From Flavobacterium sp. JAD_PAG50586_2 (GTDB lineage: Bacteria > Bacteroidota > Bacteroidia > Flavobacteriales > Flavobacteriaceae): DNA of 64,000 bases. The position numbers were made by a program, and so were the translations under genes. Below are positions 28,286-37,336 of this stretch, piece by piece; position 1 is the stretch's first letter, and every line of letters starts with the position of its first letter. Location of the stretch: assembly GCA_023213215.1 (NCBI GenBank), contig CP096136.1, positions 2,852,001 to 2,916,000 on the forward strand, written 5' to 3'. The notes beneath the pieces are model-generated. The model saw nothing but the letters and a program-made list of their open reading frames with translations. It ran no database searches and was not told where the DNA came from.

Positions 28286-29722
28286 ATGTTTTTTAACTCA
28301 CTTCAATATTTATTTTTCCTGCCGCTGGTTTTTTTAGTGTATTGGACTGTAAATAAAAGAAGTCTAAAACTTCAGAATCTGCTCCTCCTGGCGGCGAGTT
28401 ATTATTTCTATGCCTGTTGGGATTGGCGGTTTTTATTTTTATTGGTATTCTCTACCGGATTGGATTATTTCACCGGATTGCAAATGTACAATGCAGAAAA
28501 TCAAAGCAAAAAGAAGTTTTGGTTTTGGCTGAGTATTATCATTAATCTTGGGTTTTTAGGTGTTTTTAAATATTATAATTTTTTTGCCGAATCTTGTGCC
28601 GAATTACTGAATGGAATTGGATTCAAATCGAGTTTCTGGACACTTCAGGTTATTCTTCCGGTCGGGATTTCCTTCTATACTTTCCACGGTTTGTCTTATG
28701 TTATTGATATCTACAAAGACAGGATCAAGCCTGAAAAGAATATTATTGATTATTCCTTATTTGTCAGCTATTTTCCATTATTGGTTGCTGGTCCAATCGA
28801 AAGGGCAACGCATCTTTTACCACAAATAAAAAAGAAAAGAAACTTTGATTATAACAAAGCAATGGATGGTTTTTACCAGATATTGTGGGGCTTATTTAAG
28901 AAAATCGTAATTGCGGATAGTTGCGCAACCTATGCCAACGACATATTTGACAACTATGAAAGCATGAATTCGTTTTCACTGATGCTCGGAGCGGTTTATT
29001 TTGCTTTCCAGATCTATGGTGATTTCAGTGGTTACTCTGATATTGCACTCGGAACTTCAAAGTTATTTGGAATTGATTTGTTGCGGAATTTCAATTTCCC
29101 CTATTTTTCCAGAGATATTGCTGAATTCTGGCGGCGATGGCACATATCCTTATCTTCTTGGTTTCGCGATTATCTCTATATTCCGTTAGGTGGAAGTAAA
29201 GGTGGGATGTGGACTAAAATCCGCAACACTTTTATAATATTCCTCGTCAGCGGATTTTGGCATGGAGCGAATTGGACATTCCTAATCTGGGGATTCCTGA
29301 ACGCGCTGTATTTCTTACCGCTATTAATTACACAAAAAAATAGGGACAATATAGAAATTGTTGCTAAAGGAAAATTACTGCCTTCTTTCAGGGATTTTGT
29401 CAGTATCCTACTCACGTTTACCTTGACAACTTTCGCCTGGATTTTCTTCAGGGCAAAATCGGTCAGCCAGGCATTTGTGTACATTAAAAATATCTTTACC
29501 TTCAATTTTGATGGCGGAATCCAATACCTTTCCAATGACAGGTATACTGTTGAATTGTTGCTCTTACTGCTGTTTTTTATGGTAATGGAATGGTTTTCAA
29601 GAGAAAAGGAACATCCAATATTTGGCAGGGCCAAAACAATTAAGGCATTTTTTATAATCCTAATGATAATAGTATTTGGTTCTTATTCTGAAGCTAGTGA
29701 ATTCATTTATTTTCAGTTCTAA
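28286..29722 (+). CDS. MBOAT-family membrane O-acyltransferase (AlgI-like)
   Basis: 478 residues with about ten membrane segments. It includes the MBOAT landmarks GDFSGYSDIALG, FWRRWHISLSSWFRDYLYIPLGGS and the catalytic His in FWHGANWTFLIWG. AlgI-type proteins pass acyl groups across the membrane for O-acylation of exported polysaccharide. The next gene starts directly after its stop and encodes an SGNH-type partner, the usual second component. Acetyl is the most likely group, by analogy with alginate. Confidence 0.92.
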   Translation: MFFNSLQYLFFLPLVFLVYWTVNKRSLKLQNLLLLAASYYFYACWDWRFLFLLVFSTGLDYFTGLQMYNAENQSKKKFWFWLSIIINLGFLGVFKYYNFFAESCAELLNGIGFKSSFWTLQVILPVGISFYTFHGLSYVIDIYKDRIKPEKNIIDYSLFVSYFPLLVAGPIERATHLLPQIKKKRNFDYNKAMDGFYQILWGLFKKIVIADSCATYANDIFDNYESMNSFSLMLGAVYFAFQIYGDFSGYSDIALGTSKLFGIDLLRNFNFPYFSRDIAEFWRRWHISLSSWFRDYLYIPLGGSKGGMWTKIRNTFIIFLVSGFWHGANWTFLIWGFLNALYFLPLLITQKNRDNIEIVAKGKLLPSFRDFVSILLTFTLTTFAWIFFRAKSVSQAFVYIKNIFTFNFDGGIQYLSNDRYTVELLLLLLFFMVMEWFSREKEHPIFGRAKTIKAFFIILMIIVFGSYSEASEFIYFQF

Positions 29723-30604
29723 ATGAAAAAATTCGTAACTAACATATTTGGCTTCGCGATTGCAACATTAGTGTTAATGTATTTGCTCGATTTTGGCTAT
29801 ACATCAATTTACAGAAACTCTTTTCCAAGAACTAAGACACAATATTTAAAAACTCTAAAAGGCCAAAAAATAGATTATGTATTTATTGGCTCGTCAAGGG
29901 TTTTAAGCGGAATTGTGCCATCGGTTATTGAAGAAAGAACGAATAAGAAAGCACTTAATTTAGGCTTTCAGGCAGCGAGAATGCATGATATCTATACGAT
30001 TTTGAAGTTGGTTGATTACTATAATATCAAAACCGAAAAAATCTTTATACAGGTCGATTATGCTTATAATTTTAATGCAACCTCTCCAATTTACCAAACA
30101 GAAGTTTTACCCTTCATCCATGACAATGCTGTTTTCAATGACCATATAAAATTCGATCCGTCAACGTATTACAAATATTATTATGTTCCTTTTTACAGGT
30201 ATTCCAAAAATGATTTAAAGCTCGGATTCAGGGAAGTTTTTTTAAATGTCATGAATAAAAAAACCAATGCGCTGAACAATGATGGGTATTCTCCGTTGGA
30301 AGGCACTTCTGCAACACACAAGTACGGATTGCCTGAAAAGATCAATCTTAATAATGTTTATGTTGACAGCATTCAGATTTTTTGCAAAAAGAAAAATATC
30401 CCTTTTGCCTTTTACTGTGCGCCGTTTTGCGGACATGTGATTGATAACCATTTTGTGGATAAATTAAAGAAAAAAATTCCCGGATTATACGACTTTTCAA
30501 AAGCAATAAACGACGAACAAATGTTTAATGATCCATTGCATATGAATGATAGTGGAGCAAAATCATTCACGAATATCTTTATTGATAAAGTGTTGAAAAA
30601 TTGA
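29723..30604 (+). CDS. SGNH-hydrolase-like periplasmic O-acyltransferase partner of the MBOAT protein
   Basis: 293 residues with one N-terminal membrane anchor (about 7-24) and the remainder probably periplasmic. GSSR at 56-59 places a candidate nucleophile at Ser57. DPLHMNDSG near the C-terminus supplies Asp270 and His273, the DxxH of SGNH enzymes. It starts immediately after the MBOAT stop, so co-translation is likely. By analogy with AlgJ/AlgX or DltD-like pairs, it would receive the acyl group from the MBOAT protein and transfer it to the glycan. The rest of the sequence is not one I recognise. Confidence 0.75.
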   Translation: MKKFVTNIFGFAIATLVLMYLLDFGYTSIYRNSFPRTKTQYLKTLKGQKIDYVFIGSSRVLSGIVPSVIEERTNKKALNLGFQAARMHDIYTILKLVDYYNIKTEKIFIQVDYAYNFNATSPIYQTEVLPFIHDNAVFNDHIKFDPSTYYKYYYVPFYRYSKNDLKLGFREVFLNVMNKKTNALNNDGYSPLEGTSATHKYGLPEKINLNNVYVDSIQIFCKKKNIPFAFYCAPFCGHVIDNHFVDKLKKKIPGLYDFSKAINDEQMFNDPLHMNDSGAKSFTNIFIDKVLKN

Positions 30605-30631
30605 AAATAAACAATCTATTTTGCGTTAGCC

Positions 30632-30662
30632 TTTGTTTGCTTGAATAGATAAAGTAAATTTG
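30632..30662 (+). promoter_or_regulatory. Consensus Bacteroidota promoter (TTTG-N19-TAnnTTTG)
   Basis: TTTG at 30632-30635, exactly 19 bases, then TAAATTTG at 30655-30662. This is the full Bacteroidota consensus with ideal spacing, 31 bases before the ATG at 30694, in the 90-bp gap after the MBOAT/SGNH pair. It is the best promoter in the polysaccharide locus and suggests a new transcription unit starting here. Confidence 0.7.
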
Positions 30663-30693
30663 GTTAAAATTTGTAAAAGATAAATTCTGATTT

Positions 30694-31341
30694 ATGCTAA
30701 TTGTAGGTGCTAAAGGTTTTGCCAAAGAAGTCTTGGAGATTTTCCATCAGATGGAGAAAACCGATAACATTGTCTTTTATGATGATGTGAATGAGGATAT
30801 TGGAGATTTATTATTTGATAAATACACGATTTTAAAAAACGAAACTCAGGTTTTGGAGTATTTTAAATCCAACGGGAATCAGTTTACAATTGGCATCGGT
30901 AATCCGAAATTAAGAAGCAAATTATACGATAAGTTTATAAAATTTGGAGGCGAATATGTATCCACCATTAGTCCGTTATCCCTAATGGGCAATTACGAAA
31001 TCAACATTGGCGCCGGATGCAATATCCTGATGAATGCTGTTTTTTCGAATAGCATCACACTCGGAAAAGGGTGTATCATTTATTACAATGTGGTAATAAC
31101 ACATGATTGCGAATTAGGCGATTTTGTCGAAATTTCTCCATGTGCCATCCTGCTTGGAAGATGTAAAGTGGGATCGTTTACGCATATCGGAGCCAATGTC
31201 ACTATTTTACCCGATGTTAAGATTGGAAAAAATGTTGTCATTGGAGCTGGTTCGGTAGTGACAAGAGATATTCCTGATAATGTCGTAGCCTTTGGTTCAC
31301 CGGCAAAAGTCATCAAAAAATTGGAACCCATAATTGAATAA
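30694..31341 (+). CDS. NeuD/PglD-like sugar acyltransferase, second of a pair
   Basis: 215 residues. MLIVGAKGFAKEVLEIFHQ starts the PglD-type N-terminal domain; hexapeptide repeats follow with the family His in VITHDCELG. It is a paralogue of the protein at 16533, with conserved FYDDVN, FTIGIGNPKLR and IGAGSVVTRDIPDN. It is the first gene after a consensus promoter and precedes a GtrB-like transferase. Being near neuBCA, it could be the NeuD-type acetyltransferase for the nonulosonic acid. Acylation of another amino sugar is equally possible. Confidence 0.8.
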   Translation: MLIVGAKGFAKEVLEIFHQMEKTDNIVFYDDVNEDIGDLLFDKYTILKNETQVLEYFKSNGNQFTIGIGNPKLRSKLYDKFIKFGGEYVSTISPLSLMGNYEINIGAGCNILMNAVFSNSITLGKGCIIYYNVVITHDCELGDFVEISPCAILLGRCKVGSFTHIGANVTILPDVKIGKNVVIGAGSVVTRDIPDNVVAFGSPAKVIKKLEPIIE

Positions 31342-31346
31342 AGCCT

Positions 31347-32279
31347 ATGAAGTTATCATTTGTAATTCCGGTATTTAGAAACGAAGGTTCCATTACACCA
31401 ACCTATCAGAAACTCTATGATTTAGTTCAGTCAATGCAATTGGAGTATGAACTGATTTTTGTAAATGATGGTTCTGATGACAATTCCATAGGAGAACTGG
31501 TTGCTTTGCATGAAAAAGATGCTAACGTAAAAGTACTTTCTTTTTCACGGAATTTTGGTCAGGTTCCGGCCATGATTGCGGGTTGGAAAGAAGTAACAGG
31601 AGATGCCGTAGTAACGATGTCTGCCGATTTGCAGGAACCTATCGAACTTATCGCAGAAATGATTGCCAAATGGAAATCCGGTAACGAAATTGTAATCTGC
31701 CACAGAAACGATAGGGAAGATAGTTTCATAGCCAACAACGCCTCATTGGTTTTTTATAAGTTAATGAAATATGTAAATCCTCAAATGCCCAAAGGCGGAT
31801 TTGATTTTCTTTTAATTGATAGAAAAGCGCTTGAAGTCCTAAACCAAATCGATGAAAGAAACCGTTTCTTCCAGGGCGATATCTTATGGCTCGGGTTTAA
31901 TGTTGCCTTTATTCCGTACAATCGACTAAAAAGAACCATTGGAAAATCACAATGGACACTTTCCAAAAAGCTGAAATATTTCCTTGACGGATTACTCAAT
32001 ACCTCTTATATGCCTATCAGGATAATGTCGTTAATGGGAATTGTTTTCTCTTTATTGGGATTCATTTACGCCATCGTAATTGCCTACAACAGACTCATGC
32101 ACAATACTCCTTTTGATGGTTGGGCGCCAATTATGATCTTAATTTTGATAATCGGCGGATTGATTATGCTTATGTTGGGAATCATTGGTGAATATGTCTG
32201 GAGAACCTACGACGAAACAAGAAAGAGGCCCATTTATATCATCAAGGACAAATTTGTGAAGAATGAAAAAAATAATTGA
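31347..32279 (+). CDS. GtrB/DPM1-like polyprenyl-phosphate glycosyltransferase (GT2)
   Basis: 310 residues. GT2 domain with LSFVIPVFRNEGSI, FVNDGSDDNS and the metal site MSADLQEPIEL. Two C-terminal membrane helices (about 228-250 and 262-288) are typical of GtrB and ArnC. Such enzymes make undecaprenyl-phosphate-linked single sugars as donors for periplasmic transferases. The next gene overlaps it by 17 bp and encodes a GT-C membrane protein, the natural user of such a donor. Together they would add a side branch on the periplasmic side. Confidence 0.88.
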   Translation: MKLSFVIPVFRNEGSITPTYQKLYDLVQSMQLEYELIFVNDGSDDNSIGELVALHEKDANVKVLSFSRNFGQVPAMIAGWKEVTGDAVVTMSADLQEPIELIAEMIAKWKSGNEIVICHRNDREDSFIANNASLVFYKLMKYVNPQMPKGGFDFLLIDRKALEVLNQIDERNRFFQGDILWLGFNVAFIPYNRLKRTIGKSQWTLSKKLKYFLDGLLNTSYMPIRIMSLMGIVFSLLGFIYAIVIAYNRLMHNTPFDGWAPIMILILIIGGLIMLMLGIIGEYVWRTYDETRKRPIYIIKDKFVKNEKNN

Positions 32280-33558
32280 TTTTGTAACCAAATATCCTGT
32301 GGCTATTACAGCACTATTGTGTTTGGTTTTCTTTTTTTACCCTTTAAGCCAAAGCCCTTTGGCGACGGACAGTTTCACGCCGGAACCCAGCAGCTGATTG
32401 AATACATACTGCACGGTTTTAATGGTTCCATCTCTATTGACAAAGGATTTCTGACGTTGTTCTGTTATCTGATTCCTTATTCTGTTGTCTATAGTTTTCA
32501 TAGTGATAAATTATTCTTTTTAAGTGGAGTGATTTTTAGCTGCATCTTTATCTGTCTTTCGGTTCACTATCTTTTTAAGGCATTCGATATATTGAAGTTT
32601 TCCAGGAAAGCCAAGTTCTTTACGCTGGTTTTGCTATGCCTTTTTCCGGTTCATATTTATTACGCCATGGGAATAATAGGCGAAGCGTTTGGATTTTTTG
32701 CAGTTTCAGCATTCGTTTATTTTTGGATCAAAATAACAAATTCCAAAACCAATTCGCTTTCCGATTTTATGTTTTTGGGACTAAGTTTAGTGTTGCTTTA
32801 CGGAATAAAACCGACGATGATTCCGTTTATAATCGCATTTACGGCCTTTTTGCTTTTAAGGAAGTTCGATGTAAGGGACAAACTTATTTATATAGCCGCA
32901 GTTGCTGTAATTCCTTTACTGATAGCTATCGAAAGTAAATTGGATGACTCTGATTTCGAATTCAAAAACACGGTTTTCCGCAATCAGATTCTATGGTCAA
33001 GGTTTGAACTTAGGGACGAACCGTTCAATTGGCTTCCCCAACACGGACATGACGGCTTTGAGTCGAATGATTATCTGAACAACCTTAAAAAACGGAGAGA
33101 GTTAGACTCTATTTGTGAAGCCAATCATTACGATAAAACGAAATATTACATTAATTGGGTTAAAGACGATATTACCAGTAATCCTGGACTCACTTTAAGG
33201 CAATATTCATTAAAGTTTTTCCAGGCACAAAGCTTTATCATTTCACCGTTAATGAAATCCAATAAAAGCAACGTAGTCAAATTTGGGATTCACGGTTACA
33301 TCAATCTGATCAATTATATATTGATAATTGTTGGTTTGTTGGCGATGGTAAAATTGTTCCGCGCTAAGAATTATAAGCTTTTTGTTCCGTTTTTGTTTTT
33401 TGGGGTTGGAGTTTGATCTACGTATTCGCCTTCCATTCAGAACAGCGCTATATGTTTCCGGCACGACCGATTTTACTTTTCCTCTTTGCCTATTGGGTAA
33501 GTAATTCTAAGTTTATAAATGATTTTTTTACAAGGAAAAAAATGTTAACAGTCAGTAA
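32263..33558 (+). CDS. GT-C polytopic membrane glycosyltransferase; frame broken at 32332-32338 and 33412-33414
   Basis: From ATG 32263 (MKKIIDFVTKYPVAITALLC) the frame breaks in the T7 run 32332-32338 and again at TTT 33412-33414. Restoring one T at each gives FFLPFKPKPFGDGQFHAG and FGVGVLIYVFAFHSEQRYMF, both expected for an ArnT/GtrC-like protein. About ten membrane helices are visible, with an acidic GDGQFH in the first periplasmic loop and the family HSEQRY near the end. It probably transfers a sugar from the lipid donor made by the GtrB-like protein. In the raw sequence the frame runs into the deacetylase; one more missing base near 33523-33542 would end it at TAA 33556-33558, which I take as the true end. 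Confidence 0.72.
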
Positions 33559-34468
33559 TTACCATTACATCAGGGAAGATTTTAGTGCGCCTTTTTCAAG
33601 TATTTTTGGCGTTACGCCCGATGCTTTTGAAAATCAGATTACTTTATTGAAATCGACGGGTAAATTCATTTCTCCCGATTATCTAACGGAAAACATTGAC
33701 CCCATCCTAAATGCGGATGATAATTACATTCTGATAACCTTTGATGACGGACTGAAAGAGCAATATGAACTGGCTAAACCGATACTGGACAAGCACGATA
33801 TCCAAGCTTTATATTTTGTAAATTCCATAAATCATATTGAAAAAGAAGTTTCTTTGGTACATAAAATCCATTTGGTACGTTCACAAACTGAACCCACTTT
33901 CCTTCTTAACTATATTGAAACAAAATTATCCGATTACGATGTAAAACTTTCAGGAACAGAAACAGAAAAAGCACTTTTACATTATAATTACGACGATGCC
34001 GATAGTGCCTTTTTAAAATATTTATTGAATTTTAAATTGACATCAATCCAACTTAAAACAGTAATTGACAGCCTTTTTTCCGAAAGGTTTGATTCAGGAA
34101 AAGTTTGTACTGATTTATATATGAACCAACAGCAATTACAGGATTTAGCCAATGGAAACATGCTCGGAAACCATACGCACAGTCATTTTGCATTAGGTTT
34201 GCTATCTCCTGAAGTTATTGAGGCTGAAATTTCTAAGACCATAAGATTTTTAAACACCTTCAAAAAGAATGATGGTTTAACAATAAGTTATCCCTACGGA
34301 GCAATGGAAGCCTGTGTATCGCCTGTTCCTGAAACTGCAGCGGCATTAGGTCACAAGATTGGTTTTACCATGGAAAGGGGAAGCAATGGTTTTGGTGCCG
34401 ACAAATTACTTCTAAAGAGGTTTGACTGCAATGATTTAGTAGGCGGAAAAAACTATAATAAAAATTAA
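33542..34468 (+). CDS. Polysaccharide deacetylase (NodB homology domain)
   Basis: From ATG 33542 (MLTVSNYHYIRED) the protein has 308 residues. TFDDG and HTHSH are the first and second metal motifs of carbohydrate esterase family 4, and ISYPYG is motif 3. It should remove N-acetyl groups from a sugar on the glycan or a precursor. No signal peptide is seen, so cytoplasmic action on a lipid-linked intermediate is plausible. In the raw sequence it is fused in frame to the upstream membrane protein. I judge that to be an indel artefact because the ATG context and the family start both fit 33542. Confidence 0.85.
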   Translation: MLTVSNYHYIREDFSAPFSSIFGVTPDAFENQITLLKSTGKFISPDYLTENIDPILNADDNYILITFDDGLKEQYELAKPILDKHDIQALYFVNSINHIEKEVSLVHKIHLVRSQTEPTFLLNYIETKLSDYDVKLSGTETEKALLHYNYDDADSAFLKYLLNFKLTSIQLKTVIDSLFSERFDSGKVCTDLYMNQQQLQDLANGNMLGNHTHSHFALGLLSPEVIEAEISKTIRFLNTFKKNDGLTISYPYGAMEACVSPVPETAAALGHKIGFTMERGSNGFGADKLLLKRFDCNDLVGGKNYNKN

Positions 34469-34470
34469 GC

Positions 34471-36192
34471 ATGACTGATTTCTCTCAAATAAGGAAGAAT
34501 TTGAAAAAGGACTTTTCCGGTTTAAAGCCTATAAAAGTTAGTGTGTTGGGTGATACTTCGACGCAGTTTCTGACTCAGGCTTTAAGAGGAACCGGTTTCG
34601 ATTTTGGATTTGATTTACAGATTTCGGAAGGTGATTTTAATCAGATTGAGCAACAGGTTTTTGACAGAAATTCTGATTTGTATTCTCATAATCCTGAAAT
34701 TATCATCGTGTTCCAGTCGGCACATAAATTCTTGGAGAAATACAATAAATCGCATGCTTTGCTAATTAATTCGCTGGCTAAAAGTGAATTGGATGATATT
34801 ATTGCCTTGATAAACACAATTCAAAAGCAGTCATCGGCAAAAGTGATTTTCTATAATTACACCGAAATTAATGATAGTGTATACGGTAACTTTTCCAGTT
34901 CGACCGAGAGTTCCTTTTTGTTCCAACTCCGAAAGCTGAACTATCTTTTAATGGAGTACGCAATAGAAAACAATAATTTTCACATTGTGGATTTGTCAAC
35001 AATTCAGAATCAAATAGGGAAATCAAACTTTTTCAAGCCATCCATTTATGTTAATTCGGAAATGGTTTTGAGTATCGATGCGTTGCCGATGATAGCGAAG
35101 AATACGTTAGATACGATTGCAGCAATAAACGGAACTTTCAAAAAGTGCCTCATTCTCGATTTAGATAATACGACTTGGGGTGGAATTATAGGAGATGATG
35201 GCATCGAAAACATTCAAATTGGGAATTTAGGAATAGGAAAAGCGTTTACCGAATTTCAATATTGGATTAAAAAGCTTAAAAACCGCGGAATAATAATTGC
35301 AGTTTGCAGCAAGAATACCGAATCCATTGCCAAAGAGCCTTTCGAAAAACATCCGGACATGGTTTTGAAATTGGATGATATTTCAGTTTTTATCGCCAAT
35401 TGGGACAGTAAGGTCAGCAATATTCAAAAAATACAAAGTATCTTAAATATTGGATTTGATTCGATGGTTTTCCTGGATGATAATCCTTTTGAAAGAAATA
35501 TTGTAAGGGAAAATATACCACAAATCACGATTCCTGAATTACCGGAAGATCCGGCTGAATATTTAGAGTATTTGTATGCACTGAATCTTTTTGAAACCGT
35601 TTCGGTAACCGATGAAGATAAGGAAAGAACGAAGCTATACCAACAGAACGCGCAACGGAATCTTACACAGCTCGAATTCACCAACGAAAGTGATTTTTTG
35701 AAGAGCCTGAATATGAGATCCAATGTTGATTCGTTTAATAAGTTCAATATTCCAAGGGTGGCACAACTATCGCAACGATCCAATCAATTTAATTTGCGAA
35801 CCGTCAGATATTCAGAAATTGACATTCAAAACATTTCACAGTCACCAGATTATTTTACATTTGCATTTACGCTTGAAGACAAATTTGGCGACAATGGATT
35901 AATCAGTGTCGTAATTCTGAATCAAAAAGAAAAAGCACTGTTTATAGATACTTGGTTTATGAGCTGTAGGGTTTTAAAGCGCGGAATGGAACAGTTTATC
36001 TTAAATTCAATCGTTGATTTTGCCAAGGAAAATGAATTCAAAAGTATCATCGGCGAGTATATTATGACCCCTAAAAATGAAATTGTAAAAGACCATTATG
36101 AAAATTTAGGCTTTTATTTTGAAGATGGTGTATGGAAATTGGAAACCGAAAATTATAAAAAATTAGAAACTTCGATAGTAAAGTCAAATTAA
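34471..36192 (+). CDS. FkbH-like HAD-family glyceryl/acyl-ACP-forming protein
   Basis: 573 residues. An N-terminal region (about 1-220) resembles the SGNH-like part of FkbH proteins. The HAD motif follows: Asp230 and Asp232 in LDLDNTTWGG, then IGDDG and FLDDNPFERN. The C-terminal third is the GNAT-like domain of the family (DKFGDNGLISV). FkbH enzymes load a glyceryl group from 1,3-bisphosphoglycerate onto an ACP. An ACP is encoded two genes downstream, and a methyltransferase between them. The usual DNTLWGG is DNTTWGG here. I infer a glyceryl-derived substituent on the glycan. Confidence 0.85.
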   Translation: MTDFSQIRKNLKKDFSGLKPIKVSVLGDTSTQFLTQALRGTGFDFGFDLQISEGDFNQIEQQVFDRNSDLYSHNPEIIIVFQSAHKFLEKYNKSHALLINSLAKSELDDIIALINTIQKQSSAKVIFYNYTEINDSVYGNFSSSTESSFLFQLRKLNYLLMEYAIENNNFHIVDLSTIQNQIGKSNFFKPSIYVNSEMVLSIDALPMIAKNTLDTIAAINGTFKKCLILDLDNTTWGGIIGDDGIENIQIGNLGIGKAFTEFQYWIKKLKNRGIIIAVCSKNTESIAKEPFEKHPDMVLKLDDISVFIANWDSKVSNIQKIQSILNIGFDSMVFLDDNPFERNIVRENIPQITIPELPEDPAEYLEYLYALNLFETVSVTDEDKERTKLYQQNAQRNLTQLEFTNESDFLKSLNMRSNVDSFNKFNIPRVAQLSQRSNQFNLRTVRYSEIDIQNISQSPDYFTFAFTLEDKFGDNGLISVVILNQKEKALFIDTWFMSCRVLKRGMEQFILNSIVDFAKENEFKSIIGEYIMTPKNEIVKDHYENLGFYFEDGVWKLETENYKKLETSIVKSN

Positions 36193-37100
36193 TGAGTACT
36201 TCCTTAGCGCTGATATTAAGCAAAATACAAAACAAAAATCCAGGCCATTTTTCGAAATTGGAAGCTAATTTAGCCGCTTTGGATGCCGAATATACTATTG
36301 CGGCCAATGCTTTTTTTGACAAATATTTCAGCTATTTAAACAGAAATAATATCGAGCTTGATTTTGGAATAGATTGCTATCTCCACATGATTTCTGATAT
36401 GCTTGAGGAACGATTGAAATTCATCCGCGAAGGCAGTTATTCCAATTCATCCTTTGACGATGTGGAAAAAAGGATTTACGGCAATCTCGAAATAATGACT
36501 TATCACATGCACGGTTTGGTTTTGGCGCAGTTCCTGTGGTTTGATCAGTACGAGAGATTAGTATTTTTTTCTAGAAATCTAAAAAAACACCACAACAATA
36601 TCCAGAAGTATCTGGAGATTGGCGGCGGACACGGTTTATATATCAATGAAGCAATTTCTGTAATTCCGGAAACGCCACAATTTGATTTGGTCGACATTAG
36701 TCAGAGTTCATTGGATTTGGCCAAAGGAATTGTGAACAATGATAAAATCAATTATTATCTAAAAAATATTTTTGACTTTTCAGATGATGAAAAATACGAT
36801 TTCATTACTATGGGAGAAGTTTTGGAACATGTAGAAGATCCATTAAGTTTACTGCAGAAAATAGCTGATCTGCTTTCAGAAGATGGCGTCTGTTATATTA
36901 CGACTCCAATAAATGCTCCAATGATTGACCACATTTATCTGTTCAACAATGAAGATGAGATTAGGGATTTGTTCAGAAAAGCCAATTTTGAAATCATAGA
37001 AGAGCAAATCGTTATTTCAGAAAAAATTACCGAAAAACAGGCTGCAAAACGAAAAGTACCGGTTATGTATGCTGCCTTTATAAAAAAAAATAAAAAATGA
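36192..37100 (+). CDS. Class I SAM-dependent methyltransferase
   Basis: 302 residues. The SAM site is YLEIGGGHGLYI near residue 140, followed by LVDIS, then ITMGEVLEHVEDP, a typical methyltransferase-11/12 layout. A preceding N-terminal domain of about 130 residues is helical and not recognised. Its ATG overlaps the stop of FkbH and its own end overlaps the ACP start. A single unit FkbH-methyltransferase-ACP recalls FkbH-FkbG-FkbJ of methoxymalonyl-ACP synthesis, so O-methylation of an ACP-bound glyceryl unit is a reasonable guess. Sugar methylation is the alternative. Confidence 0.78.
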   Translation: MSTSLALILSKIQNKNPGHFSKLEANLAALDAEYTIAANAFFDKYFSYLNRNNIELDFGIDCYLHMISDMLEERLKFIREGSYSNSSFDDVEKRIYGNLEIMTYHMHGLVLAQFLWFDQYERLVFFSRNLKKHHNNIQKYLEIGGGHGLYINEAISVIPETPQFDLVDISQSSLDLAKGIVNNDKINYYLKNIFDFSDDEKYDFITMGEVLEHVEDPLSLLQKIADLLSEDGVCYITTPINAPMIDHIYLFNNEDEIRDLFRKANFEIIEEQIVISEKITEKQAAKRKVPVMYAAFIKKNKK

Positions 37101-37336
37101 CTAGAACAGAAATTTTAGGAAAAATGCACGCTATCTTTTTAGATGAGCTCGATTTGGAAGAGCTCACCTTGACAGAAGAAACAACAGCATTAGATATTGA
37201 TGAGTGGGATTCACTATCACACATACAACTTTCTGTGGCTTTTGAGAAAGCATTTCAAATTCGTTTTACTGCTGCTGAAATGCAAAGCTGGAAAAATGTC
37301 GGAGAAATTGTTGATTGTATTGCGTCAAAAATATGA
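37097..37336 (+). CDS. Acyl carrier protein, second in locus
   Basis: 79 residues with the phosphopantetheine site Ser39 in DEWDSLSHIQLSV. Overlapping both neighbours (4 bp each side) ties it to the FkbH, methyltransferase and GNAT genes. It is not a copy of the ACP at 2031, as surrounding residues differ. It probably carries the glyceryl-type group until transfer. Confidence 0.9.
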   Translation: MTRTEILGKMHAIFLDELDLEELTLTEETTALDIDEWDSLSHIQLSVAFEKAFQIRFTAAEMQSWKNVGEIVDCIASKI

